A stretch of 64,000 bases of DNA, from the NCBI RefSeq assembly GCF_902833905.1, contig NZ_CADFGP010000001.1, positions 1-64,000 on the forward strand. The letters are read 5' to 3'. Numbering within the stretch: the first letter of the stretch is position 1; every line of letters starts with the position of its first letter. This DNA is from Paraburkholderia tuberum STM678 (GTDB lineage Bacteria > Pseudomonadota > Gammaproteobacteria > Burkholderiales > Burkholderiaceae). Below are positions 56,561-64,000 of the stretch, piece by piece. Both the position numbers and the translations under genes were made by a program. The notes beneath the pieces are model-generated. The model ran no database searches and was not told where the DNA came from. It saw only the letters and a program-made list of their open reading frames with translations.

Positions 56561-56857
56561 GCGGATGTTAATGGCGCATGTTCGCGGCCGCCATGCGGAG
56601 TTTACCTAAGCTCCGAACCACTATCCGACCCCTCGACTGGACCCGCTAAATCAAGCCCGGCAAGGAGAAAGCTCGATGCAAGGCGTCGAAGGTACCGCGT
56701 AATATTTAATGCGAACTGGCTAACGTCATCGCTGCTTGCGTCAGTCTTCGTCGTTCGATGCAGGGAGCCCTGATGAAGGCTCCGCATCGAAATGCACGAT
56801 CCACGCATGCAACGATTCGCGCGGCTTTACCGTTGCTCACTCGTCGACATCGACCTG

Positions 56858-57988
56858 TCAAACCACCGCGCCGACGTCCTCGCCGACTTCGGGTCGCGCG
56901 AGGCTCACCGCGGCGCCGTTCGCATCGAACAGCGTGACCGACGACGACGCCACCTTGATCCCGACACGCGCGCCGACCGCGTGCTGCGCGTCCTTCTTGT
57001 CGAGCTTCAGCGCGATCGCGTGCGCCATGCCATCGAGTCGAGCATGCAGGATCGAGACGTCGCCGAGATGCTCGACCAGTTCGACACGCGCGGCGAGACC
57101 TTCGTCGAGCGAGCCGATGCCCAGATGCTCGGCGCGCACCCCGAGCGTCAATTCGCCACTGACCGGCTGCGCCAGCCGGCCGGGCAGCACGATGCGCTGG
57201 CTCGCGCCGGCGAGCGCCACGACGGTTTGCGCATCGCTTCGCGACACCAGCGTCGCGGTCAGCATGTTCATCTGCGGCGAGCCGATGAAGCCGCCGACGA
57301 AGCGGTTCGACGGCCGCTCATACAGGTCGAGCGGCGCGCCGGTCTGCTCGATGCAGCCTTTGTTGAACACGACGATCTGCTGGCCCAGCGTCATCGCCTC
57401 GACCTGATCGTGCGTGACGTAGATCATCGTCGTGCCGAGTTCGCGATGCAGCTTCCCGAGCTCAATACGCATCTGCACGCGCAGCGCAGCGTCGAGATTC
57501 GACAGCGGTTCGTCGAACAGGAACACGCGCGGCTTGCGCACGATCGCCCGCCCGATCGCGACGCGCTGGCGCTGGCCGCCCGACAGCGCCTTCGGTTTGC
57601 GCTCCAGCAGATGTGTGATCTGCAGGATCTCGGCGGCACGGCCCACCGCCTCGCGCACTTCCTTTTTCGACTTGCCCGACAGCTTCAGCGAAAAGCCCAT
57701 GTTTTCCGCAACCGTCATGTGCGGGTAGAGCGCGTAGCTCTGGAACACCATCGAGATGCCGCGGTCCGTGGGCTGCAGATCGTTGACGCGTACGCCGTCG
57801 ATCAGAATGTCGCCGCCCGTCACCGACTCGAGCCCCGCGATCATGCGCAGCATCGTCGACTTGCCGCAGCCCGACGGTCCCACGAACACCGTGAACTGGC
57901 CGTCCGGGATGTGCAGGTCGATGCCCTGGATCACCTGCGGTCCTTCGCCATACGTCTTCGTGACGTTGCGCAATACGAGTTCGCCCAT
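56858..57988 (-). CDS. Sugar ABC transporter ATP-binding protein (second system)
   Basis: The product has 376 residues from ATG 57988, after GAGGAGG. Walker [59 protein letters not shown] and VTHDQ. The regulatory domain carries [18 protein letters not shown] and [13 protein letters not shown]. Last gene of the second import operon, behind the GH1 enzyme. It is a paralogue of the ATPase at 49947. Confidence 0.92.
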   Translation of the reverse strand: MGELVLRNVTKTYGEGPQVIQGIDLHIPDGQFTVFVGPSGCGKSTMLRMIAGLESVTGGDILIDGVRVNDLQPTDRGISMVFQSYALYPHMTVAENMGFSLKLSGKSKKEVREAVGRAAEILQITHLLERKPKALSGGQRQRVAIGRAIVRKPRVFLFDEPLSNLDAALRVQMRIELGKLHRELGTTMIYVTHDQVEAMTLGQQIVVFNKGCIEQTGAPLDLYERPSNRFVGGFIGSPQMNMLTATLVSRSDAQTVVALAGASQRIVLPGRLAQPVSGELTLGVRAEHLGIGSLDEGLAARVELVEHLGDVSILHARLDGMAHAIALKLDKKDAQHAVGARVGIKVASSSVTLFDANGAAVSLARPEVGEDVGAVV

Positions 57989-58100
57989 TTGATGCCTCCT
58001 CCTCGATCCTTGTACTTGCAGACCCCGCGTGACGCTATCCCACTGCCGCACTACTGTCGCGCGACGCGAGGTTCGATGCGCCCGTCGCCGGGCGTGCGCC

Positions 58101-59438
58101 TCAGCGCACGGCCGCGACGCCGGCGTGTTGCGCGATCACGTCGCGATACCACAACGCGCTGTCCTTCAGCGTGCGCTCCTGGCTCGCGTAGTCGACGTAG
58201 ACCATGCCGAAGCGCTTGTCGTAGCCCGACGCCCATTCGAAGTTGTCCATCAGGCTCCAGGCGAAATAGCCCGCCACGTCGACGCCCTGTTTCACCGCGT
58301 CCGACAAGGCGGCGAGATGCAGGTCGTAGAAGCGCACGCGCTCGGCGTCGTGCACGCGGCCGTTATCGAGCACGTCTTTCGCCGCGCAGCCGTTCTCGGT
58401 GATGTAGATCGGCGGCAGCTTGTAGTCGGCGTTGATGCGCGTCAGCAATTCGGTGAGACCTTGCGGATAGACTTCCCAATCCATGTCGGTGAAGCCGAGC
58501 GCGCCCGGCGGACGCTTCTCGCCCGATGCGCTCGCGAAGATCCGCGTGTAGTAGTTGACGCCGAGGAAGTCCATCGGCGTGCCGATCACGTCGAAATCGC
58601 CGCTCCGGATCACGTCTTGCGGACCGTTCGCGCCATACCATTCCAGCGCCTCGGCCGGATACTCGCCCTTGAACAGCGGGTCCATGTACCAGCGCACGAA
58701 CTTCGCGTATTCGAGCGACGCGGCGGCCTGATCTTCGGGCGCATCCGTCGCGCCATGCGCCGGCGACTGGTTCAGCACGATGCCGAGCGGCGCCTTCACG
58801 CCATCGGCGCGCAGTGCCTGCAACGCGAGACCGTGCGACAGCAGCAGATGGTGCGAGACATGCGCGGCCTTCTTCAGATCGGCGTTGCCCGGCGCGAAAT
58901 AGCCGGTTGCGTTGCCGAGCCACGCGGTGCACCACGGTTCGTTGTGCGTCGCGATCGATGCAATGCGATCGCCGAGCACGCTGCCGATCTTGCGCGCGTA
59001 GTCCGCGAAGCGATAAGCGGTGTCGCGGCTTTCCCAGCCGTTTTGCGTATGCTGCAGCGACAACGGCAGGTCCCAGTGATACAGCGTTGCGAACGGCTGG
59101 ATGTCGCGCTCGAGCAAACCGTCGACGAGGCGCTCGTAAAACGCAAGGCCCTTGTCGTTGAATGCGCCGCGGCCAGTCGGCTGCACGCGCGGCCAGGCGA
59201 TCGAAAAGCGATAAGCCTTGACGCCGAGTTCGGCCATCAGGTCGAGGTCTTCCTCGACCAGGTGATAGTGATCGCATGCGACATCGCCGTTCTCGCCGTT
59301 CACGACCTTGCCCGGCACGTTGCAGAACGCGTCCCAGATCGACGGGCCGCGGCCGTCCTCATGCGCTGCGCCTTCGATCTGGTAGGAACTCGTGGCGACG
59401 CCCCAGACGAAGTCTTCGTTGAATCGATACGTCGACAT
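58101..59438 (-). CDS. GH1 beta-glucosidase
   Basis: The product has 445 residues, standard for bacterial GH1. ATG 59438. Motifs: [38 protein letters not shown], acid/base Glu167 in THNEPW, NYYTR, nucleophile Glu348 in ITENG and the ligand loop [25 protein letters not shown]. Cytoplasmic, as there is no signal peptide. Placed between permease and ATPase genes of a sugar importer, it should split cellobiose or aryl-beta-glucosides as they enter. Confidence 0.93.
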   Translation of the reverse strand: MSTYRFNEDFVWGVATSSYQIEGAAHEDGRGPSIWDAFCNVPGKVVNGENGDVACDHYHLVEEDLDLMAELGVKAYRFSIAWPRVQPTGRGAFNDKGLAFYERLVDGLLERDIQPFATLYHWDLPLSLQHTQNGWESRDTAYRFADYARKIGSVLGDRIASIATHNEPWCTAWLGNATGYFAPGNADLKKAAHVSHHLLLSHGLALQALRADGVKAPLGIVLNQSPAHGATDAPEDQAAASLEYAKFVRWYMDPLFKGEYPAEALEWYGANGPQDVIRSGDFDVIGTPMDFLGVNYYTRIFASASGEKRPPGALGFTDMDWEVYPQGLTELLTRINADYKLPPIYITENGCAAKDVLDNGRVHDAERVRFYDLHLAALSDAVKQGVDVAGYFAWSLMDNFEWASGYDKRFGMVYVDYASQERTLKDSALWYRDVIAQHAGVAAVR

Positions 59439-59458
59439 AGATGATGTTGTCCTGAGTG

Positions 59459-59478
59459 TCACGCCCGCGAGGGCGTGA
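59459..59478. other. Intercistronic hairpin between permease and GH1 genes
   Basis: TCACGCCC and GGGCGTGA form an 8-base perfect stem with a four-base loop, 19 bases past the permease stop. On the minus strand the T-run lies before the stem, not after, so termination is unlikely. Confidence 0.55.
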
Positions 59479-59496
59479 AAAATGAAAGAGAGAATC

Positions 59497-60327
59497 TCAA
59501 GCCTTGACCGCGCCGGTCGTCAGACCGTCGATCAGACGCCGCGAGGTGAATGCGAACAGCACCAGCAACGGCAGCACCGCGACCGCGGAGCCCGCCATCA
59601 CCGCGCCCCAATCCGAATTGGTCGGACTTTGCAGAATGCGCAGAGCGAGCGGCAGCGTGTACATCGACGGCGAACGCAGCACGACGAGCGCCGACAGAAA
59701 GTTGTTCCACGCCTGAATGAAGCTGATCAGTCCAAGCGTACCCAGCGCCGGTCCCAGCAGCGGCATCACGATGCTCCAGTAGATGCGGAATTCACCGCAG
59801 CCGTCGATGCGCGCCGCCTCGATCAGCTCGGACGGAATCGCCGCCGCCACGTACTGGCGCATCAGGAACACGCCGAGCGCGGCGGCCGCGCCAGGTACGT
59901 ACAGCGCGCGCGGCTGATCGATCCAGCCGAGCAGGTTCATCGTCATGAACGTCGGAATCATGCCGAGGAACGGCGGCACCAGCATCGCGGTCAGCGCGAT
60001 CGCGAACAGCGTCTTCTTGAAGCGGAATTCGTACATCGCGAACGCGTAGCCGGCCATCGACGTGACGAGCAGCGTCAGCACGGTTTGCATCGTGGCCGTA
60101 TAGAAGCTCCAGCCGAGATTGCGCCAGAACGGAATGTGCCGCATCAGCGAGGCCATGTTGTCGAGAAACGCGCTGCCGAACCACAGCGGGGGCGGCATCG
60201 AGAAAATCTCGGAACTCGTGTGCGTCGCGAACACGAACATGAAGTAGAACGGCGAGAACATCAGCAGCGCGCCGACCACCACGATCGCGTAGCCGATATA
60301 ACGGCCCTTGTTGCTCGACGATTTCAT
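59497..60327 (-). CDS. Sugar ABC transporter permease (MalG type, second system)
   Basis: The product has 276 residues from ATG 60327, overlapping the upstream permease stop (ATGA). Six helices, EAA loop PSELIEAARIDGCGEFRIYWSIVMPLLGPALGTLGLISFIQAWNNF, C-terminal RRLIDGLTTGAVKA. Belongs to the CUT1 family. Translation is coupled to its MalF-like partner. Confidence 0.92.
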   Translation of the reverse strand: MKSSSNKGRYIGYAIVVVGALLMFSPFYFMFVFATHTSSEIFSMPPPLWFGSAFLDNMASLMRHIPFWRNLGWSFYTATMQTVLTLLVTSMAGYAFAMYEFRFKKTLFAIALTAMLVPPFLGMIPTFMTMNLLGWIDQPRALYVPGAAAALGVFLMRQYVAAAIPSELIEAARIDGCGEFRIYWSIVMPLLGPALGTLGLISFIQAWNNFLSALVVLRSPSMYTLPLALRILQSPTNSDWGAVMAGSAVAVLPLLVLFAFTSRRLIDGLTTGAVKA

Positions 60328-61358
60328 CGCTGAGTCTCCTCGTTCATGCCGCTGCGGTGAAAAATCCGCGTGTTCAACCACATCAACGCGCCGATCGAAA
60401 TGAACAGCAGCCATGCGATCGAACTCGCGGTGCCGAAATCGCCGTCGTGGAATGCGGTGCGATACATATAGACGGCCGTCGTCAGACCGGACTGGCTGGT
60501 ACCCATGCCTTCGTTCGGCAGCAGGATGAACGGCTCTTCGAACAGTTGCAGCCCACCGATGATCGACAGCGTGACCGCGAAGAAAATCATCGGCTTGATC
60601 AGCGGAATCGTGATGCGGGTGAACTGTTGCCAGCCGTTCGCGCCGTCGATGCGCGCGGCCTCGTAAAGGTCCTTCGGAATGGTTTGCAGCGCCGACAGAT
60701 ACAGCACCGTGTTCCAGCCGACATAGCGCCAGAAGATCACCACCGACACCGCCGGCTTGACGTTCTTCGGGTTATACAGCCACTCGATCGGATGCGCAGG
60801 GACGATCCAGTGCAGGCCGGGCAGCTTGCCGAGTTCGGCGATCGCGAGGTTGATCATGCCGAAGTCGGTCGAATACAGCGACGAGAAGATCAGCGCGATC
60901 GCGACGCTCGACGTGATGAACGGCAGGAAGTACAGGCCGACCACCAGGTTGCGCCAGCGGCGAAACGCGGTTTGCAGAAAGAATGCCAGCGGCAGCGCCA
61001 CCAGATGCTGCGGCACGCCGGACATGATCGCCATCGACGCGGTGTTGTACAGCGACTTCCAGTACCACGGGTCGGTCAGCGTGAACGTGAAGTTCGACAG
61101 ACCCACCCACTTCATGCTCGCGAGCCCCGCCGTCGCGTCCCAGCTCTGGAACGACAGGTACAGCGAAAACAGCAGCGGGAACGCCATGAATAGCGCGAAC
61201 AGCAGGAAAAATGGACCGAGAAACAGGTAGGGTGCGACTTTCACCGGATCGAGCCGCGAAGTTCTGCGCGGCGCGGCGAACGGCGCGGGCGAGCTCGGCA
61301 CGTCGCTCGCGCGCGCATCGCGGGCGACCTCTGGGGTCGTGGGCAGCGGGGTGTTCAT
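60324..61358 (-). CDS. Sugar ABC transporter permease (MalF type, second system)
   Basis: The product has 344 residues from ATG 61358. A polar N-terminal tail of about 35 residues precedes VAPYLFLGPFFLLFALFMAFPLLFSLYLSFQSWD. EAA loop: PKDLYEAARIDGANGWQQFTRITIPLIKPMIFFAV; then GGLQLFEEPFILLPNEGMGTSQSGLTTAVYMYRTAF. The motif set (LFEEPFIL) is frequent in beta-glucoside and cellobiose importers, from memory. Confidence 0.92.
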   Translation of the reverse strand: MNTPLPTTPEVARDARASDVPSSPAPFAAPRRTSRLDPVKVAPYLFLGPFFLLFALFMAFPLLFSLYLSFQSWDATAGLASMKWVGLSNFTFTLTDPWYWKSLYNTASMAIMSGVPQHLVALPLAFFLQTAFRRWRNLVVGLYFLPFITSSVAIALIFSSLYSTDFGMINLAIAELGKLPGLHWIVPAHPIEWLYNPKNVKPAVSVVIFWRYVGWNTVLYLSALQTIPKDLYEAARIDGANGWQQFTRITIPLIKPMIFFAVTLSIIGGLQLFEEPFILLPNEGMGTSQSGLTTAVYMYRTAFHDGDFGTASSIAWLLFISIGALMWLNTRIFHRSGMNEETQR

Positions 61359-61445
61359 CAATAGTTCCGTCCAGTCGGGCGTAGCCGGGATCGATGACCG
61401 GCCACGCTGTTTGCAGCAGACTTGCAGCGCACTGCGACACACTTC

Positions 61446-61472
61446 GGTCGCGGCACGCAGCGTGCCGCGACC
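61446..61472. other. Intercistronic hairpin after the second binding-protein gene
   Basis: GGTCGCGGCAC and GTGCCGCGACC form an 11-base perfect stem with a five-base loop, 15 bases past the binding-protein stop, in the 129-base gap before the MalF-like gene. No U-tract follows on the minus strand. It matches in stem length and position the hairpin of the first importer at 52910. Confidence 0.75.
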
Positions 61473-61487
61473 TTGCATCGATACCGC

Positions 61488-62735
61488 TTAACGGCGGAGC
61501 CGATGCGCGATCTGGTCCTGCGCTTCCTGGAGCGCCGTATGCACGTCTGCACCGTCGTCGACGACCTTGTCGAGGGCCGAATGCACCGCTTCCTCGGCGA
61601 CCTGGTCGTACTTGCTACGCTGGATCGCCGGGATGTGGGAGGCTGCGTCACGCCAGATCAGACGCGCTTTCTCGTTGCCGAGGAATGCGACCGGCTCCGC
61701 GAAAAACGTGTCGTTTTGCGCGGCGAGCAGCGCGGGGAATGCGTCGATCGAACGGAACGATGCGAGCTGCGTGTCCTGGCGCGTCGTCAGGAACTTGATG
61801 AATTCCCACGACATCGGCTTTTGCGTCGCTTTCGCCGGAATCGAGTAGAACGTGCCGCCGAACGATGCGTACGCGTTGTTCGGCAGATTGGCCGCGCGCC
61901 ACAGACCCTTCGTGTCCGGGGCGATCCACGACGACAGGTGGCCGCCGAGCCACGCGCCCATCATCTGCGTCGAGACGGTCCCGCGCTTGAAACTTTCGGC
62001 CCATTCGTTCGACCAGGGCGTGATCTTCGCGTCGAGACCGAGGTCGCGTGCTTTCTTCGCGAGCTCGAACGCCTTCACGAAACGCGGCGACGTGACGACC
62101 GGATTGCCGGCCTTGTCGAAGTACACGCCATCGCCTTCCTTCAGGTCGGCGCGAATGTAGATGTCCTCGATATCGCGCGACGATGCCATCAGGTACGCAC
62201 CCGTCGCCTTCTTGATCTTCACGCCGGCCGCCAGGTACGAGTCCCACGACTTCGTCAGGTCGGCTTCGGTCACGCCCGCCTTGTCGAGAAGGTCCTTGCG
62301 ATAGAACAGCGTGCCCGGACCGATATCGGCCGGCATGCCGACGATCGTGCCGTCCTGCGTGGTCGCCTGCGCGAACGTGTAGTTGATGAACTGGCTCTTG
62401 TACTGGCCCGCGTTATACGGCGCCTTCGACAGATCTTCGAGACCGCCGCCCGAGGCGAAGCGGCCGATAAAGCCGACCTCCACCGCCATCACGTCGGGCA
62501 GATTGGAGCTCGTCGCGAGTGCGGTGGTCATTGCGTTGTGGTGATCGGCGATCGCGAGCGACGACACCTTGATGTCGACGTCCGGATGCAGCTTCTTCCA
62601 CGCCGGAAGCGCGTCCTTGATTTCCTGATCCAGCTTCGGAAAGACCGCGACCGTCAACGTGGTGTTGGCGTGCGCGCCGACTGCGGCCAGGCTGAGCAGA
62701 ACGGCGGCGGCAGAGCCTGAAAAGCGGAATTTCAT
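61488..62735 (-). CDS. Sugar ABC transporter substrate-binding protein (second system)
   Basis: The product has 415 residues. The signal peptide cleaves near AHA-NTTLT. Fold: TVAVFPKLDQEIKDALPAWKKLHPDVDIKVSSLAIADHHNAMTTALATSSNLPDVMAVEVGFIGRFASGGGLEDLS, then GTIVGMPADIGPGTLFYRKDLLDKAGV and TTRQDTQLASFRSIDAFPALLAAQ. CUT1 binding protein; linked to the GH1 enzyme, so a beta-glucoside ligand is likely. First gene of its operon, downstream of a palindromic operator. Confidence 0.92.
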   Translation of the reverse strand: MKFRFSGSAAAVLLSLAAVGAHANTTLTVAVFPKLDQEIKDALPAWKKLHPDVDIKVSSLAIADHHNAMTTALATSSNLPDVMAVEVGFIGRFASGGGLEDLSKAPYNAGQYKSQFINYTFAQATTQDGTIVGMPADIGPGTLFYRKDLLDKAGVTEADLTKSWDSYLAAGVKIKKATGAYLMASSRDIEDIYIRADLKEGDGVYFDKAGNPVVTSPRFVKAFELAKKARDLGLDAKITPWSNEWAESFKRGTVSTQMMGAWLGGHLSSWIAPDTKGLWRAANLPNNAYASFGGTFYSIPAKATQKPMSWEFIKFLTTRQDTQLASFRSIDAFPALLAAQNDTFFAEPVAFLGNEKARLIWRDAASHIPAIQRSKYDQVAEEAVHSALDKVVDDGADVHTALQEAQDQIAHRLRR

Positions 62736-62873
62736 TACTCGTCTCCTGAAGAACCCTGTTTGAATTGCATTCGATGAATACCCGGTTGCTGCGACCTTCT
62801 TCCCCTGTTGTCTTTATTGCTGCTTTGCCTGGTGCTGAATGCGCCGCTGAATTTCTGCTTGACTGCCGATACC

Positions 62874-62887
62874 TGAAAGCGCTTTCA
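62874..62887. promoter_or_regulatory. LacI-type operator before the second ABC operon
   Basis: TGAAAGCGCTTTCA is a perfect 14-base palindrome with a central CG, the form of LacI/CcpA-type operators. It lies 139 bases upstream of the binding-protein start and 23 bases past the stop of the LacI gene, its likely regulator. Confidence 0.75.
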
Positions 62888-62909
62888 CGTTGAGGCGAAA
62901 AAACAACCG

Positions 62910-64000
62910 CTACGTAGGCGTATCCCCCCGTTTTACCGGCGGCGGCGTGATTCGCCGCGTGGTTTCACGCGTCACGAGCGTGAGCGGAATCGGGCTTAGC
63001 GCGATCGACTGCTTGCGGATCATCTGCACGATGCCCTGTGCGGCGAGGCGGCCGATTTCGTAAGTCGGCTGGCGGACCGTCGTCAAAGGCGGCGTCATGT
63101 ACGACGATGTCGGCAAATCGTCGAAGCCGACCAGCGACACGTCGTCCGGCACCCGCACGCCGCGGCGGAACATCGCAAGGCGCGCGCCGTACGCGGTTTG
63201 ATCGTTTGCGCAGAACACCGCGCTGAACGATGGATGGCGCGCCATCAGGCGCTCCATCGCGGCGACGCCGCCCGTTTCGAGGTAATCGCCCTGCTCGACG
63301 AGATCGGCATCGAAGCCGATGCCCGCTTCCTCGAGCGCGGTCCGGTAGCCGACGAGGCGCTCGATCGCATCCTCGTGACTTGCCGGCCCGGCGATGAAGG
63401 CGATCTCGCGATGGCCTTGCTCGATCAGATGATGGGTCGCGTCGCGTGCGCCCTGCATGTTGTCGATCGGCAGGCCAGCGAGCGTCGCGCTGTTGTGTAC
63501 CGAGCGGCCGAGTACGAGCATTGGCGCGTACCGCGAGTAGTCGGTCAACGTCGACTCATCGAGTTGCGCGTGCAGCAAGATGATTCCATCGACGCGCCGC
63601 GCGATGAACTGCTCGAGGCGCGCCTTTTCGTCGTCGATGTTCCAGCGGCTGCTCACGAAGATCGGCGTAAAGCCCGGTTCGTATAACGACTCCTCGATGC
63701 CGCGCAGCCACTCGGCGTAAAACGGGCTCGACACCGCCTGCGTCAATACGCCGATCGTTTCGGTCCGCCCGCTCGCGAGACTGCGCGCGAGCACGTTCGG
63801 CCGATAGTTGAAACGCGCGATCGCCGCTTCCACCGCCTGCTGCTTGGCGGGAAGCACGCGCGCAGAACCGTTCAGGATCCGCGATACGGTGCTCGGAGAA
63901 ACACCGGCCGCGCGCGCGATGGCTTCGAGCGTCACGTTGGGCGCAGCGGGTACGTCGGATACCTTGGGCGCGCCGGGTTTATCGTTGGAGCCGTCGTGGG
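62910..64000 (-). CDS. LacI-family regulator of the second ABC operon (5' end beyond window)
   Basis: At least 363 residues are visible. The helix-turn-helix ([64 protein letters not shown]) is followed by the ligand domain ending [49 protein letters not shown] at 63935 could start it. The same frame stays open upstream to the right edge ([20 protein letters not shown] before the GTG), so the true start probably lies beyond 64000. It probably recognises TGAAAGCGCTTTCA next to its stop. Confidence 0.9.
   Translation of the reverse strand, partial: HDGSNDKPGAPKVSDVPAAPNVTLEAIARAAGVSPSTVSRILNGSARVLPAKQQAVEAAIARFNYRPNVLARSLASGRTETIGVLTQAVSSPFYAEWLRGIEESLYEPGFTPIFVSSRWNIDDEKARLEQFIARRVDGIILLHAQLDESTLTDYSRYAPMLVLGRSVHNSATLAGLPIDNMQGARDATHHLIEQGHREIAFIAGPASHEDAIERLVGYRTALEEAGIGFDADLVEQGDYLETGGVAAMERLMARHPSFSAVFCANDQTAYGARLAMFRRGVRVPDDVSLVGFDDLPTSSYMTPPLTTVRQPTYEIGRLAAQGIVQMIRKQSIALSPIPLTLVTRETTRRITPPPVKRGDTPT

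Overview
The window is GC-rich and reads like a chromosome of Burkholderiaceae, most likely Paraburkholderia or a close relative. Supporting signs are DUF4148-type small secreted proteins, GC-biased third codon positions, a complete oxidative xylose (Weimberg-type) gene set, sugar ABC transporters with LacI regulators, and an RND pump divergent from a TetR gene. This placement is inferred from gene content only. I saw no rRNA, tRNA, CRISPR array, insertion sequence or prophage.

Layout. 1-2.7 kb: end of an RND efflux operon with a divergent TetR regulator. 2.8-6 kb: AI-2E family permease and several small exported proteins. 6.6-8.9 kb: a large YdeP/FdhF-type molybdopterin oxidoreductase. 9-21.5 kb: an accessory stretch of small genes (hemerythrin, MBL-fold hydrolase, DUF427, PPC/DUF296, MarR and ArsR regulators, SRPBCC and VOC proteins, DUF190). 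Interleaved with them are relics of recQ, hmp, a LysE/RhtB exporter, a DUF2252 protein and an unidentified gene. Several relics keep their 5' end but have lost internal segments.

21.7-28.5 kb: an amino-acid binding protein, then a seven-gene Mrp-type cation/proton antiporter operon in the order E, F, MbhD-like, G, MbhE+B, C, D. Its last gene encodes two complete proton-channel domains fused in one 1031-residue protein. 28.5-33.3 kb: three lipoprotein genes on one strand (unknown lipoprotein, di-heme peroxidase-like protein, phosphoesterase). 33.9-37.6 kb: a beta-propeller protein with its HTH regulator, then a DUF899-DUF2182 pair.

38.2-64 kb: a sugar-catabolic island almost entirely on the minus strand. 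It holds xylA, xylX and xylD with an MFS transporter, a GntR-like LacI repressor, xylC, xylB, a GH3 glycosidase, an ABC sugar importer with a divergent LacI regulator, a Phd/PIN toxin-antitoxin pair, and a second ABC importer with a GH1 beta-glucosidase and its own LacI regulator. Together these genes would import plant oligosaccharides, split them in the cytoplasm and oxidise D-xylose to 2-oxoglutarate. Palindromic operators lie before three transcription units. Stable hairpins without U-tracts lie at several gene junctions, notably just after both binding-protein genes.
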